Below are positions 16,895 through 25,186 of a stretch of 64,000 bases of DNA, one piece after another (the first letter of the stretch is position 1; each line of letters opens with the position of its first letter). Source of the DNA: Comamonas_C sp026954015 (GTDB taxonomy: Bacteria; Pseudomonadota; Gammaproteobacteria; Burkholderiales; Burkholderiaceae_C); contig JAPSFS010000005.1 of NCBI GenBank assembly GCA_035063785.1, positions 62,001 to 126,000 of the forward strand, read 5' to 3'. Under the pieces are notes generated by a model. That model did not search any database. It saw only the letters and a program-made list of their open reading frames with translations, and was not told the origin of the DNA. A program made the translations under genes and the position numbers.

Positions 16895-17832
16895 GCGAGC
16901 AGCTCCTTGATTTCAGCGAGCGACGCCGGGTCGTGCAGGCAAGCGCCCGTGAGTTGCGCGTCGATGCGCCGGACCATGCCGGTCAGCACCTTGCCCGGCC
17001 CGCACTCGACGATGTGGACCGCGCCACGCGCCTTGAGCGCCTGCACGCATTCCACCCAGCGCACCGGGCCGAACGCCTGACGGTACAGCGCATCGCGAAT
17101 CGCCGCGGGGTCGTCGGGCGTGGCCACGTCCACGTTGTTCACCACGGGGATGCGCGGCGCGCCCAGCGCCAGCTCGGCAAGCGCCGCCTTGAGCTTCTCG
17201 GCGGCGGGCCGCATCAGGCTTGAGTGAAACGGCGCGGACACCGGCAGCGGCAGCGCGCGCTTGGCGCCCAGCGCCTTGAGCACCTCGCAACCCTTGGCCA
17301 CGCCGTCCTTGGTGCCCGCGATCACGGTCTGCGCCGGATCGTTGAAGTTCACCGCCTCGACCACCTCGCCCGAGCCCGCAGCGGCCTGCGCGCAACCGGC
17401 AACCACCTGATCGGCCGTCAGCCCGAGGATCGCGGCCATCGCACCGGCGCCCACGGGAACGGCCTCCTGCATCGCCTGCGCGCGCAGTCGCACCAGCGGT
17501 GCGGCCTGCGCCAGCGTGAGCACGCCCGACGCCACCAGCGCCGAATATTCGCCCAGCGAATGCCCGGCCAGCGCCACCGGCATCGCGCCACCCTCGCTCA
17601 GCCAGACGCGCCAGGCCGCAACGCCCGCCACCAGCATGACCGGCTGGGTGTTCGTCGTCAGCGCCAGCTGCTCCTTGGGGCCATCGTGGATCAGCGCGCC
17701 CACGTCCTCGTGCAGCGCATCGGACGCCTCGCGCAGCGTCCCGGCCACGGCAGGATGGTCGCCCCACGCATCGAGCATGCCGACCGATTGCGAACCCTGG
17801 CCCGGGAACACGAATGCAAATGGAACTGCCAT
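16891..17832 (-). CDS. fabD: malonyl-CoA:ACP transacylase
   Basis: This 313-residue enzyme moves malonyl groups from CoA to acyl carrier protein. FVFPGQGSQSVGM at 8-20 and the nucleophile Ser92 in AGHSLGEYSAL are diagnostic. The start ATG at 17832 (MAVPFAFVFPG) fits the family; a longer reading frame upstream runs into the degenerate repeat and fabH. It overlaps fabG by 4 bases. Confidence 0.96.
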   Translation of the reverse strand: MAVPFAFVFPGQGSQSVGMLDAWGDHPAVAGTLREASDALHEDVGALIHDGPKEQLALTTNTQPVMLVAGVAAWRVWLSEGGAMPVALAGHSLGEYSALVASGVLTLAQAAPLVRLRAQAMQEAVPVGAGAMAAILGLTADQVVAGCAQAAAGSGEVVEAVNFNDPAQTVIAGTKDGVAKGCEVLKALGAKRALPLPVSAPFHSSLMRPAAEKLKAALAELALGAPRIPVVNNVDVATPDDPAAIRDALYRQAFGPVRWVECVQALKARGAVHIVECGPGKVLTGMVRRIDAQLTGACLHDPASLAEIKELLA

Positions 17833-17837
17833 GACAA

Positions 17838-17897
17838 AATCACCCAGAAATCTGGCGCCAGCCTTTGCAGGACAAGCCCAAGCCACTACATTTTGAC
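17838..17897 (-). repeat. dispersed palindromic repeat, copy 5 (degenerate)
   Basis: Minus strand: AAAATGTAGTGGCTTGGGCT, TGTCCTGCAAAGGCTGGCGCC, then ATTT. It aligns with GATAGCTG..GCGCTTGTCC..AAGCGCTGG. The fabH stop TAG at 17888-17886 sits at the position of the TAG in ATAGCTG. Confidence 0.55.
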
Positions 17898-18866
17898 GAG
17901 CAAGGAGCCCCAGGTGAAGCCACCGCCCACACCTTCGAGCAGCACGTTCTGACCGGGCAGGATCTGCCCGGCGCGCACCGCGTGGTCGAGCGCCAGCGGG
18001 ATCGACGCGGCCGACGTGTTGCCATGCTCGCCCACGGTGACCACCACCCTCTCCATGGGCAGGTGCAGGCGTCGCGCGGTGCTCTGCATGATGCGGATGT
18101 TCGCCTGGTGCGGCACCAGCCAATCCACCTCGGAGGCCGCGACACCGGCTTTTTCCAGCGTGGCGTGCGCGGTCTTTTCCAGCACGCCCACGGCCAGCTT
18201 GAAGACCGCCTGCCCGTCCATCTTGAGCAGCGGATCCCCAAGGATGGCGCCGCCCGAGACATGCCCCGGCACGCACAGCAGACCGACGTGCCGGCCGTCG
18301 GCGTGCAGGTCGCTCGCCAGGATGCCGGGTGTGTCGCCGGCGCGCAGCACCACCGCGCCCGCGCCGTCGCCGAAGAGCACGCAGGTCGTGCGGTCGGAAA
18401 AATCCAGAATGCGGCTGAACACCTCGGCGCCCACGACCAGCGCGCAGCGCGCACTGCCCGCCTGCACCATCGCGTCCGCCACCGTGAGCGCATAGACGAA
18501 GCCGCTGCACACCGCCTGCACATCGAACGCCGGGCAACCGTTGGTGATGCCCAGCTTGTGCTGCAGGATGGTCGCGGTCGAGGGGAACACCATGTCCGGC
18601 GTGGACGTGGCCACGATCACCAGATCAAGGTCTTGCGCCGCAACGCCCGCCGCCTCCAGCGCCTGGCGTGCCGCCTGTTCGGCCAGGTCGCTGCTCGCCA
18701 CCTCGGGCGCGGCGAAGTGCCGCGCATGGATGCCGGTGCGCTCGACGATCCACTCGTCGGATGTTTGCACGCCCCGCGCGGCCAGTTCGGCTGCCAGTTC
18801 ATTGTTGCTGACACGGCGCGGCGGCAGGTAACCGCCGGTGCCGACGATGCGGGAGTAGCGTCTCAT
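17886..18866 (-). CDS. fabH: beta-ketoacyl-ACP synthase III
   Basis: The 326-residue enzyme starts fatty acid synthesis by condensing acetyl-CoA with malonyl-ACP. Cys120 (VQAVCSGF), His253 (VPHQANIRIM) and Asn283 (GEHGNTSAAS) form the catalytic set. The ATG at 18866 shares one base with the plsX stop (TGATG). The gene ends inside a degenerate palindromic repeat. Confidence 0.96.
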   Translation of the reverse strand: MRRYSRIVGTGGYLPPRRVSNNELAAELAARGVQTSDEWIVERTGIHARHFAAPEVASSDLAEQAARQALEAAGVAAQDLDLVIVATSTPDMVFPSTATILQHKLGITNGCPAFDVQAVCSGFVYALTVADAMVQAGSARCALVVGAEVFSRILDFSDRTTCVLFGDGAGAVVLRAGDTPGILASDLHADGRHVGLLCVPGHVSGGAILGDPLLKMDGQAVFKLAVGVLEKTAHATLEKAGVAASEVDWLVPHQANIRIMQSTARRLHLPMERVVVTVGEHGNTSAASIPLALDHAVRAGQILPGQNVLLEGVGGGFTWGSLLVKM

Positions 18867-19921
18867 CAAAATCCAGGCGAGGCGGTGGTCGCGGTATCGG
18901 GCGAAACATCCGCGGCAACCAGGACCGGCGCCGCGCGGGCAACCTGCGTGCGCACGCGCTCCAGCAGGTCGTTGCGGGCCGCATCATACGCGCGCGCCAG
19001 TGCCTGCCCGAACCCCAGCACGTCGGCCGAACCGTGGCTCTTGAACACCAGCCCGCGCAGGCCGAGCAGCGCCGCACCGTTGTAGCGCCGGTGGTCCATG
19101 CGGCGCATCAGCGCAGATAGCACCGGATAGGCGACGATAGCTGCCATCTTGGTGAAAATGCTGCGCGAAAACTCCTGTTTGAGCGCGCCGGTGATCATCG
19201 TCGCCACGCCCTCGCTGGCCTTGAGCGCGACGTTGCCGACAAAGCCGTCGCAGACCACGATGTCGACCGTGCCCTTGAAGATGTCGTTGCCTTCCACGTT
19301 GCCGTGGAAATTGAGCGCGCCCGACTCGCCCGCGCGGCGCAGCAACTCGCCCGCCTGCTTGATCACGTCGCTGCCCTTGATCGCTTCCTCGCCGATATTG
19401 AGCAGCCCGACGGACGGGCTCTCGCGCCCCTGCAGCACCGACACCAGCGCCGAGCCCATGACGGCGAACTGCAGCAGGTGCTCGGCGGTGCAATCGACGT
19501 TGGCCCCGAGGTCAAGCACCGTCGTGGCGCCGTCACGCGCGTGCGGCAGTTGCGTGGCAATCGCCGGGCGGTCTATGCCCTCCAGCGTCTTGAGCAGGTA
19601 GCGCGCGGTGGCCATGAGTGCGCCGGTGTTGCCCGCCGAGAGCGCCACCTGCGCCGCGCCATCCTTGACCTGCTGGATCGCCACGCGCATGGACGAATCC
19701 TTCTTGCGCCGCAGCGCCACTTCCACCGAATCGCCCATCTCGACGACCTGGCTTGCCGCGACGTGGCGCGCACGCTCGTGCGTGAGCCCTCGCAGCGCGT
19801 CGCTCTGGCCCACGAGCAGCAGTTGCGCCTGCGGGTGACTGTCCAGAAACTGACGGCACGCGGGCAGGGTCACGGCGATGCCGTGGTCTCCGCCCATGCA
19901 GTCGACAGCCAGCGTGATCAT
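18866..19921 (-). CDS. plsX: phosphate acyltransferase PlsX
   Basis: The 351-residue enzyme makes acyl-phosphate from acyl-ACP, the first step of the PlsX/PlsY route to phosphatidic acid. The N-terminus ITLAVDCMGGDHG and motifs SAGNTGALM and NIGEEAIKGSDV are typical. The ATG at 19921 fits the conserved start. It is followed at once by fabH and preceded by rpmF, the usual arrangement linking lipid and ribosome synthesis. Confidence 0.96.
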   Translation of the reverse strand: MITLAVDCMGGDHGIAVTLPACRQFLDSHPQAQLLLVGQSDALRGLTHERARHVAASQVVEMGDSVEVALRRKKDSSMRVAIQQVKDGAAQVALSAGNTGALMATARYLLKTLEGIDRPAIATQLPHARDGATTVLDLGANVDCTAEHLLQFAVMGSALVSVLQGRESPSVGLLNIGEEAIKGSDVIKQAGELLRRAGESGALNFHGNVEGNDIFKGTVDIVVCDGFVGNVALKASEGVATMITGALKQEFSRSIFTKMAAIVAYPVLSALMRRMDHRRYNGAALLGLRGLVFKSHGSADVLGFGQALARAYDAARNDLLERVRTQVARAAPVLVAADVSPDTATTASPGF

Positions 19922-19976
19922 CTTGGGTGCGTTGTTTTCGATAGGGCAATTGTGGCACCTGCGCCATAACGACAAA

Positions 19977-20007
19977 GGCCCGCGCTACCGTCACGTAGCC
20001 GCGGGCC
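19977..20007 (-). terminator. hairpin between rpmF and plsX, possible attenuator
   Basis: Minus strand: GGCCCGCGGCTACG, a short loop, then CGTAGCGCGGGCC-like sequence (one-base bulge) followed by TTTG. The stem is strong but the U tract is short, so partial termination after rpmF is the likely effect. Confidence 0.4.
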
Positions 20008-20041
20008 CGGGCGCGAGAGGCGCTGGGTGGCGCAGACCGGA

Positions 20042-20233
20042 TCAGATACCGGCGTCGTCCGACTTGGACTGGATGACCTGGCGCCCGCGATAGTAGCCGT
20101 TGGGGCTGATGTGGTGGCGCAGATGCACCTCGCCCGTCGTCGGCTCGAGCGCCGTGCCCGGCGCCTTGAGCGCATTGTGCGAACGGTGCATGCCCCGCTT
20201 GGAGGGCGATTTCTTGTTTTGCTGAACGGCCAT
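20042..20233 (-). CDS. rpmF: 50S ribosomal protein L32
   Basis: This 63-residue basic protein of the large ribosomal subunit begins MAVQQNKKSPSKRGMHRSH, the standard L32 N-terminus, and contains the LRHHISPNGYYRGRQV end of the family. No zinc-ribbon cysteines are seen, as in other proteobacterial L32. AGGAG lies 9 bases before the ATG. It lies between yceD and plsX. Confidence 0.97.
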   Translation of the reverse strand: MAVQQNKKSPSKRGMHRSHNALKAPGTALEPTTGEVHLRHHISPNGYYRGRQVIQSKSDDAGI

Positions 20234-20323
20234 GGTGGGCTCTCCTGGTGTCCTGAATATGGTGAACGACGGCGCTCGCGTTCAGCCCATCGAAAGACAC
20301 TGCGGACTCACGCGAAACTGGAG

Positions 20324-20329
20324 ATTATA
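20324..20329 (-). promoter_or_regulatory. candidate -10 element for rpmF-plsX-fab transcription
   Basis: A perfect TATAAT on the minus strand, about 90 bases before the rpmF ATG in the yceD-rpmF gap. The -35 position is GC-rich and poor. It could give rpmF and the lipid genes a promoter separate from yceD. Confidence 0.4.
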
Positions 20330-20355
20330 AATGAGTTGGCGGGCCGCCCCGCCCG

Positions 20356-20910
20356 TCAGCCCTTGGTCGGCTTGCGCACCTGCATATCGGCCAGCGCGGC
20401 AAATGGATTGCCCGCCGCGCTCGGGGGGTCGTCAAGGTCTTCCTCGCCCGCGGACATCTTCACCGGCACCGGGCAGCGCTCGTGGCGCGGCACCAGCGGC
20501 AGGTCCATCAGCAGCTCGTCCTCGACCAGCTCGCGCAGCGCGAATTCGCGCGAGAGCACGAGCAGGTCTTCCTCGCTTTCGGCGTCCTGTGCCTCGGCCG
20601 TGGCCTCGTCAGCGACGAAGCGAAACTGCCGATCGACCTTGAGCGGCACATCCATCGCCTGCATGCAGCGCTGGCACACCACGGGAAACGACGCCTGGGC
20701 CCGCAGGTGCAGCCAGACCTGCACGCCACTGCCCAGGCGGTCGCGCAACGCGCCATCGGCGCTCCAGTCCACATACAGATCGGGATGCAGCTTGTGCGCC
20801 ACCTGCGCCAGGCGCTTGTACTTGAGCAGCGAATCATGACCCGCGAGGTGCCCCGCAGCCTGCGCGAAGGCCTTCACGTCGAGCCGATCCGCCGAGTACT
20901 CCTTGGTCAT
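20356..20910 (-). CDS. yceD: YceD family (DUF177) protein
   Basis: The 184-residue protein matches the DUF177 family that precedes rpmF across bacteria and is linked to 23S rRNA accumulation. The conserved core is visible as LHLRAQASFPVVCQRCMQAM and the acidic stretch EESEEDLLVLS and LVEDELLMDLPLVPRH. The CQRC and HERC motifs suggest a metal or structural site. Only 25 bases separate its start from the divergent maf gene, so the promoters overlap or lie inside coding sequence. Confidence 0.9.
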   Translation of the reverse strand: MTKEYSADRLDVKAFAQAAGHLAGHDSLLKYKRLAQVAHKLHPDLYVDWSADGALRDRLGSGVQVWLHLRAQASFPVVCQRCMQAMDVPLKVDRQFRFVADEATAEAQDAESEEDLLVLSREFALRELVEDELLMDLPLVPRHERCPVPVKMSAGEEDLDDPPSAAGNPFAALADMQVRKPTKG

Positions 20911-20935
20911 GCAAACAGTGTAAGAGAATCATTGC

Positions 20936-21535
20936 ATGTCGCAAGTCGCTGCTTCGCCACATCCCATCGTGCTCGGCTCCACCTCGCGCTACCGGCGCGA
21001 ACTGCTCGCGCGCCTGCGTCTGCCGTTCGAGGTGGCCGCGCCCGAGGTGGATGAAACGCCACTACCGGGCGAGGCGCCGCGCGCACTCGCGCTGCGCCTG
21101 GCGCAGGCCAAGGCGCAGGCCGTCGCGGCGCGCCACCCGCAGGCGCTCGTGATCGGCTCCGACCAGGTGGCCGACCTGGCCGGAGAGCCGCTGGGCAAGC
21201 CCGGCACGCACGAGCGCGCGACGCTGCAACTGCGACGCATGCGCGGGCACACCGTGGTATTCCACACGGCGCTCGCGGTGGTCTGCCACGCACGCGGATA
21301 CGCACAGACCGACCTCGCGGCGGTGCAGGTGCGATTTCGCACGCTCACCGACGACGAGATCGAACGCTACCTGCAGGCCGAGCAGCCCTACGACTGCGCT
21401 GGCAGCGCCAAGAGCGAGGGCCTGGGCATCGCGTTGCTGGAGGCGATCGAGAGCGACGACCCGACCGCGCTCATCGGCCTGCCGCTGATCCGCCTGGGCC
21501 GCCTGCTGCGCGCCGCCGGGGTGGCGCTACCATGA
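20936..21535 (+). CDS. maf: Maf family nucleotide pyrophosphatase
   Basis: The 199-residue protein belongs to the Maf/YceF pyrophosphatases that remove modified or non-canonical nucleotides; YceF-type members prefer 7-methyl-GTP. The N-terminal loop IVLGSTSRYRRELL, the DETPLPGEAPR motif and the VIGSDQVADL segment with the catalytic aspartate are present. The sequence is closer to the YceF type than to the dTTP/UTP type, but the substrate is inferred. It overlaps the next gene by 4 bases (ATGA). Confidence 0.92.
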   Translation: MSQVAASPHPIVLGSTSRYRRELLARLRLPFEVAAPEVDETPLPGEAPRALALRLAQAKAQAVAARHPQALVIGSDQVADLAGEPLGKPGTHERATLQLRRMRGHTVVFHTALAVVCHARGYAQTDLAAVQVRFRTLTDDEIERYLQAEQPYDCAGSAKSEGLGIALLEAIESDDPTALIGLPLIRLGRLLRAAGVALP

Positions 21536-22305
21536 CCGCGGCGACCACACCCGGCACGCTCTACCTCGTGCCCACGCCGCTCGACTTCGGGTGCGACGAA
21601 GCGATACCGCTGACTGACGTGCTGCCGCAAGCCACGCTCGCGCACGCGGCGCGGCTCACGCACTGGATCTGCGAGAACGCCAAGAGCTGCCGCGCGTACC
21701 TCAAGCGCGTGGACGCGCTGCACCCGCTGGCCGCGCCGCTGCAGGCGCAGCAGATCACCGAGCTGCCCCACGCGGTGCACAAGCAGGGCGATCGCGCCGT
21801 GCACTGGGACGCGCGGCCGCTGCTTGCGCCGCTGCTGCAGGGGCACGACGTGGGGCTGGTGAGCGAGGCGGGCATGCCCGCGGTGGCCGACCCCGGCAGC
21901 GCGGTGGTGCGCGCGGCGCACGACGCGGGCATCGCCGTGGTGCCGCTCGTGGGGCCAGTATCCATCCTGCTCGCGCTCGCCGCCAGCGGCCTCGACGGCC
22001 AGCACTTCACCTTCAACGGCTACCTGCCCCAGGGGGCGAACGAGCGCGAGCAGCGCATCCGCGAGCTTGAAGCGCGGACGCTGCGGCACGGCGCGACGCA
22101 GCTCTTCATCGAAACGCCGTACCGCAACGCCGCGCTCTGGCAGGCGCTGGTGCGGCAGTTGCAGCCCGCCACGCGGCTGGCGCGCGCAAGCGGCCTGACG
22201 CTGGCGCAGGCGCAGGTGCTCTGCAAGCCGGTGCATGCATGGCGCACCGCGCCACCGGCACCACCGCCGCCGCACGTGCCCACCGTGTTCGCCATCGGGA
22301 GCTGA
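21532..22305 (+). CDS. RsmI-like SAM-dependent methyltransferase
   Basis: This 257-residue tetrapyrrole-methylase-fold protein resembles RsmI, the 16S rRNA cytidine-1402 2'-O-methyltransferase, but is a shorter paralogue. TLYLVPTPLDFG, GLVSEAGMPAVADPGS, VPLVGPVSILLALAASG and FTFNGYLPQ are the conserved blocks. Genes like this sit beside maf in Burkholderiales, separate from true rsmI. The target is unknown. It overlaps maf by 4 bases and is one base from the crotonase gene, forming a tight three-gene unit. Confidence 0.8.
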   Translation: MTAATTPGTLYLVPTPLDFGCDEAIPLTDVLPQATLAHAARLTHWICENAKSCRAYLKRVDALHPLAAPLQAQQITELPHAVHKQGDRAVHWDARPLLAPLLQGHDVGLVSEAGMPAVADPGSAVVRAAHDAGIAVVPLVGPVSILLALAASGLDGQHFTFNGYLPQGANEREQRIRELEARTLRHGATQLFIETPYRNAALWQALVRQLQPATRLARASGLTLAQAQVLCKPVHAWRTAPPAPPPPHVPTVFAIGS

Positions 22306-22306
22306 C

Positions 22307-23092
22307 ATGGCGGACGTGCTGTTCGAACCGCAGGGGGCCATCGCGCTCATCACGCTCAACCGCCCGGCACAGCGCAACGCGGTGCACCGCCCGATGGCGG
22401 ACGCCCTGCGCGCGGCCTTCGAGCGCTTTGAAGCCGACCCGCAGCTGCGCGTGGCCGTGCTGCACGGCGCGGGCGGTCACTTTTGCGCCGGGGCCGACCT
22501 GGCCGCGGTGGCTGACCCGCGGCTGCGCAACGAACTCGACCCCGACGGCGGGCCGCGCGCGCCCATGGGGCCGACGCGCATGCAACTGACCAAGCCGCTC
22601 GTCGCCGCCATCGAGGGTTACGCGGTGGCCGGCGGGCTGGAGCTTGCGCTGCTGGCCGATCTGCGCGTCGCCGCCGACGACGCGCAGCTTGGCGTGTTCT
22701 GCCGCCGCTGGGGTGTGCCGCTGATCGATGGCGGCACGGTGCGCCTGCCGCGCCTGGTCGGCACGGGGCGTGCGCTCGATCTGGTGCTGACCGGGCGCGC
22801 GGTGGGCGCGGCCGAGGCGCTCGCGATCGGGCTCGTCAGCCGCGTGGTGGCGCCCGGCGAGGCGCTGGCCGCCGCGCTGGCGCTGGCACGCGAAATCGCC
22901 GCGTTCCCGCAGCGGTGCATGCTCGCCGACCGTGCGTCGGTGTACGCGCAGTGGGATCTTGCGCTGGCCGAGGCGCTGCGCCAGGAAGCGCATCGGGGTG
23001 TCCCCGTGGTGGCGGCGGAGGGCGTCGCGGGTGCCGCGCGCTTCGCCGGGGGGGCGGGTCGCCACGGACAGCCCGACAGCGCCGGCGATTGA
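22307..23092 (+). CDS. enoyl-CoA hydratase/isomerase family protein (crotonase fold)
   Basis: The 261-residue protein has the crotonase fold: ALITLNRPAQRNAV at the start, the oxyanion-hole motif HFCAGADLAAV and AGGLELALLADLRVA. The first catalytic glutamate of hydratases is kept (GGLE). The second, in the GQPE-type position, is replaced in GVFCRRWGVPL, so simple hydratase activity is doubtful and another crotonase reaction is possible. The ATG lies one base after the methyltransferase stop. It converges with sppA, the two stops only 3 bases apart. Confidence 0.82.
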   Translation: MADVLFEPQGAIALITLNRPAQRNAVHRPMADALRAAFERFEADPQLRVAVLHGAGGHFCAGADLAAVADPRLRNELDPDGGPRAPMGPTRMQLTKPLVAAIEGYAVAGGLELALLADLRVAADDAQLGVFCRRWGVPLIDGGTVRLPRLVGTGRALDLVLTGRAVGAAEALAIGLVSRVVAPGEALAAALALAREIAAFPQRCMLADRASVYAQWDLALAEALRQEAHRGVPVVAAEGVAGAARFAGGAGRHGQPDSAGD

Positions 23093-23095
23093 GAG

Positions 23096-24139
23096 TCAGC
23101 GCAAAACGGGCAACGCGCGCAGCGCCTGGATGGCCGACGCGCCCATCGCTGCGCCCAAGCGGCGCGCGAGGCGCTCGGCGACGTTGTCGCGCTGGGTATA
23201 GTCCACCACCTCCTCGGCCTTGACCACCTCGCGCGCGACGTAGTCCAGACTGCCGAGGCCGTCGGCCAGGCCCATCGCCACGGCCTGCTGACCGCTCCAG
23301 AACAGGCCGCTGAAGGTTTCGGGCGTGATCTTCAGGCGCTGGCCCCGGCCCTGCTTCACGACCGTGATGAACTGCTGGTGGATCTGTTCGAGCATCTGGA
23401 GCGCGTAGGCGCGCTGCTCGGGCGCCATCGGGCTGAACGGGTCGAGAAAGCCCTTGTTCTCGCCGGCGGTGAGCAGGCGCCGCTCGACGCCGAGCTTGTC
23501 CATCGTGCCCACGAACCCGAACCCGTCCATCAGCACGCCGATGCTGCCGACGATGCTCGCCTTGTCCACGTAGATTTCATCGGCGGCGGACGCGATGTAG
23601 TAGGCGGCCGAGGCGCAGCTTTCCTCGACCACCGCATACAGCGGCTTGTCGTACTTGCCCTTCAGCCGCACGATCTCGTCGTTGATGATGCCCGCCTGCA
23701 CCGGGCTGCCGCCGGGCGAATTGATGAGCAGCACCACGGCCTGCGCGCCTGGGTCTTCGAACGCGCTGCGCATCGCGCTCACGACCGCGTCGGCGCTCGC
23801 CTGGGTGTCAGCGGCGATCTCGCCCTTGATGTCGATCACCGCGGTGTGCGGCGAGCTCTTGGCCGCACTGGTGAAGTCGCGCGCGTACATGCCCCAGAGC
23901 ACCGCGCCGATGAGCGCGAGCCCCAGCAGGCGCCAGAAGATGCGCCAGCGCCGCGCGGCGCGCTGCTCCGCGACGGTGGCGAGCACGAGCTTTTCCAGCA
24001 CGGCGCGCTCCCAGCCCGGCTCGGGCGCGGGTTTGGGCTTGTCTGCTCTTGTTTCGGAAGCTGCTTGCGCCCACAGGTCGGGCGCCGTGGGCTCTTTTCG
24101 CTCCGAATCGGAGGATTCGGGGCGGATCGGATCGGTCAT
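23096..24139 (-). CDS. sppA: signal peptide peptidase SppA (S49 family)
   Basis: This 347-residue membrane protease degrades leftover signal peptides. It has a disordered N-terminal head, one transmembrane segment at about 67-86 (IFWRLLGLALIGAVLWGMYA) and one S49 protease domain. INSPGGSPVQAG binds substrate, and CASAAYYIASAADEI near 175-189 carries the nucleophile serine; GSIGV follows. Length fits the short SppA type rather than the double-length E. coli form. Codons 22-30 resemble part of the dispersed repeat. Confidence 0.93.
   Translation of the reverse strand: MTDPIRPESSDSERKEPTAPDLWAQAASETRADKPKPAPEPGWERAVLEKLVLATVAEQRAARRWRIFWRLLGLALIGAVLWGMYARDFTSAAKSSPHTAVIDIKGEIAADTQASADAVVSAMRSAFEDPGAQAVVLLINSPGGSPVQAGIINDEIVRLKGKYDKPLYAVVEESCASAAYYIASAADEIYVDKASIVGSIGVLMDGFGFVGTMDKLGVERRLLTAGENKGFLDPFSPMAPEQRAYALQMLEQIHQQFITVVKQGRGQRLKITPETFSGLFWSGQQAVAMGLADGLGSLDYVAREVVKAEEVVDYTQRDNVAERLARRLGAAMGASAIQALRALPVLR
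24038..24074 (+). repeat. possible repeat-derived segment inside sppA
   Basis: TTGTCTGCTCTTGTTTCGGA followed by AGCTGCTTGCGCCC resembles the TTTnnnAGCTGCnnGCGC end of the dispersed family and the segment inside tldD at 40079. It lies in the disordered head of SppA, where change is tolerated. Weak evidence. Confidence 0.3.
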
Positions 24140-24143
24140 GGTG

Positions 24144-24521
24144 TCAGGTCGTTGGCGGGTGCAACTGCGCGGCAGTATGCCAGTACACCTTGCCGTCCTC
24201 TTCGCTCAGGGACACTTTCACGAGCGGGCCGCGTCCCGGCCCGCCGACGCAGCAGCCGGTGTCGGGCTCGAACACCGCGCCGTGCGTGGCGCAGACGAGC
24301 AGTTCGCGGGCCGCGTCGAAGAAGTGGCCTTCGCGGTAGTCGAGCTCGGTCTGCACGTGCGTGCAGCGGTTGAGGTAGGCATGCGCCTGCCCGTGCCAGC
24401 GCACGGCAAACGCGCGCAGTTTCTCGCCGCGGTACAGCACCTCAAACGCGACGCCCGTGCCGCCCTCGGCCAGGTCGCCGCTGGCGCACAGGAAGATACG
24501 CTCGCCCGCCTCGTCCGCCAT
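24144..24521 (-). CDS. Rieske 2Fe-2S family protein
   Basis: This 125-residue ferredoxin-like protein has a complete Rieske cluster site: Cys53-Thr-His55 (NRCTHV) and Cys77-Ala-Thr-His80 (VCATHG), with 21 residues between. It resembles small Rieske ferredoxins of dioxygenase systems, but no oxygenase is nearby; in Burkholderiales it is fixed between sppA and the HAD phosphatase gene. The ATG shares one base with the upstream stop (TGATG). The electron partner is unknown. Confidence 0.88.
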   Translation of the reverse strand: MADEAGERIFLCASGDLAEGGTGVAFEVLYRGEKLRAFAVRWHGQAHAYLNRCTHVQTELDYREGHFFDAARELLVCATHGAVFEPDTGCCVGGPGRGPLVKVSLSEEDGKVYWHTAAQLHPPTT

Positions 24522-25186
24522 CACGCATGCTCCGCCAGCCAGGCGTCGAGCCGCGCCACCGTGGGCGCGACGAACAGCGGCGCGAGCGCGGCAAAGCCGT
24601 CGCTCGCGTGCGCGCCGTAGGCCACGCCCACGCTCGCGCACCCGGCGTTGCGCGCCATCTCCAGGTCGTGCGTGGTGTCGCCCACCATGAGCACGCGCTC
24701 GGGCGGCACGTCGAGCTCGGCCATGAGTTCGCTGAGCATCAGCGGATCGGGCTTGCCCGCCGTCTCGTCGGCGGTGCGCGAGGCATCGAACACGCCGCGC
24801 AACTGCGCGCTGGCCAATGCGTGGTCCAGCCCCCGGCGGCTCTTGCCGGTGGCCACGGCCAGCAGGTGGCCGCTGGCCCGCAGGCGCTCAAGCATGGGCA
24901 GCACGCCATCGAACAGGCTCAGGTCGTCCTGGTGGCGCACGTAGCGCACGCGGTAGCGGTTGACGAGCTCGGGGTACAGCGCAGGCGCCACGTCGGGCGC
25001 GGCGCGCGCGAGCGCCTGCGGCAGGGCCATGCCGATGACCCAGGCGGCGGCCTCGGGGCTGGGCACGGTGCCGCCCACGTCGCGCACCGCGTCCTGGATG
25101 CAGCGCACGATGAGCTGGGTGGAATCGAACAGCGTGCCGTCCCAGTCGAAGGCGATCAGGTCGAAGCGGCGGGCAGTGGCGGGCAT
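24521..25186 (-). CDS. HAD family phosphatase, phosphoglycolate phosphatase-like
   Basis: The 221-residue HAD hydrolase has motif I DWDGTLFDS at 14-22, motif II in AVATGKSRRG, the KPDPLML motif III lysine and motif IV VGDTTHDLEMARNAG. The cap domain is helical, as in Gph. The substrate is probably a small phosphate ester such as phosphoglycolate, by family only. The N-terminal 31 bases overlap the end of rluC, and the stop overlaps the Rieske gene. Confidence 0.88.
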   Translation of the reverse strand: MPATARRFDLIAFDWDGTLFDSTQLIVRCIQDAVRDVGGTVPSPEAAAWVIGMALPQALARAAPDVAPALYPELVNRYRVRYVRHQDDLSLFDGVLPMLERLRASGHLLAVATGKSRRGLDHALASAQLRGVFDASRTADETAGKPDPLMLSELMAELDVPPERVLMVGDTTHDLEMARNAGCASVGVAYGAHASDGFAALAPLFVAPTVARLDAWLAEHA

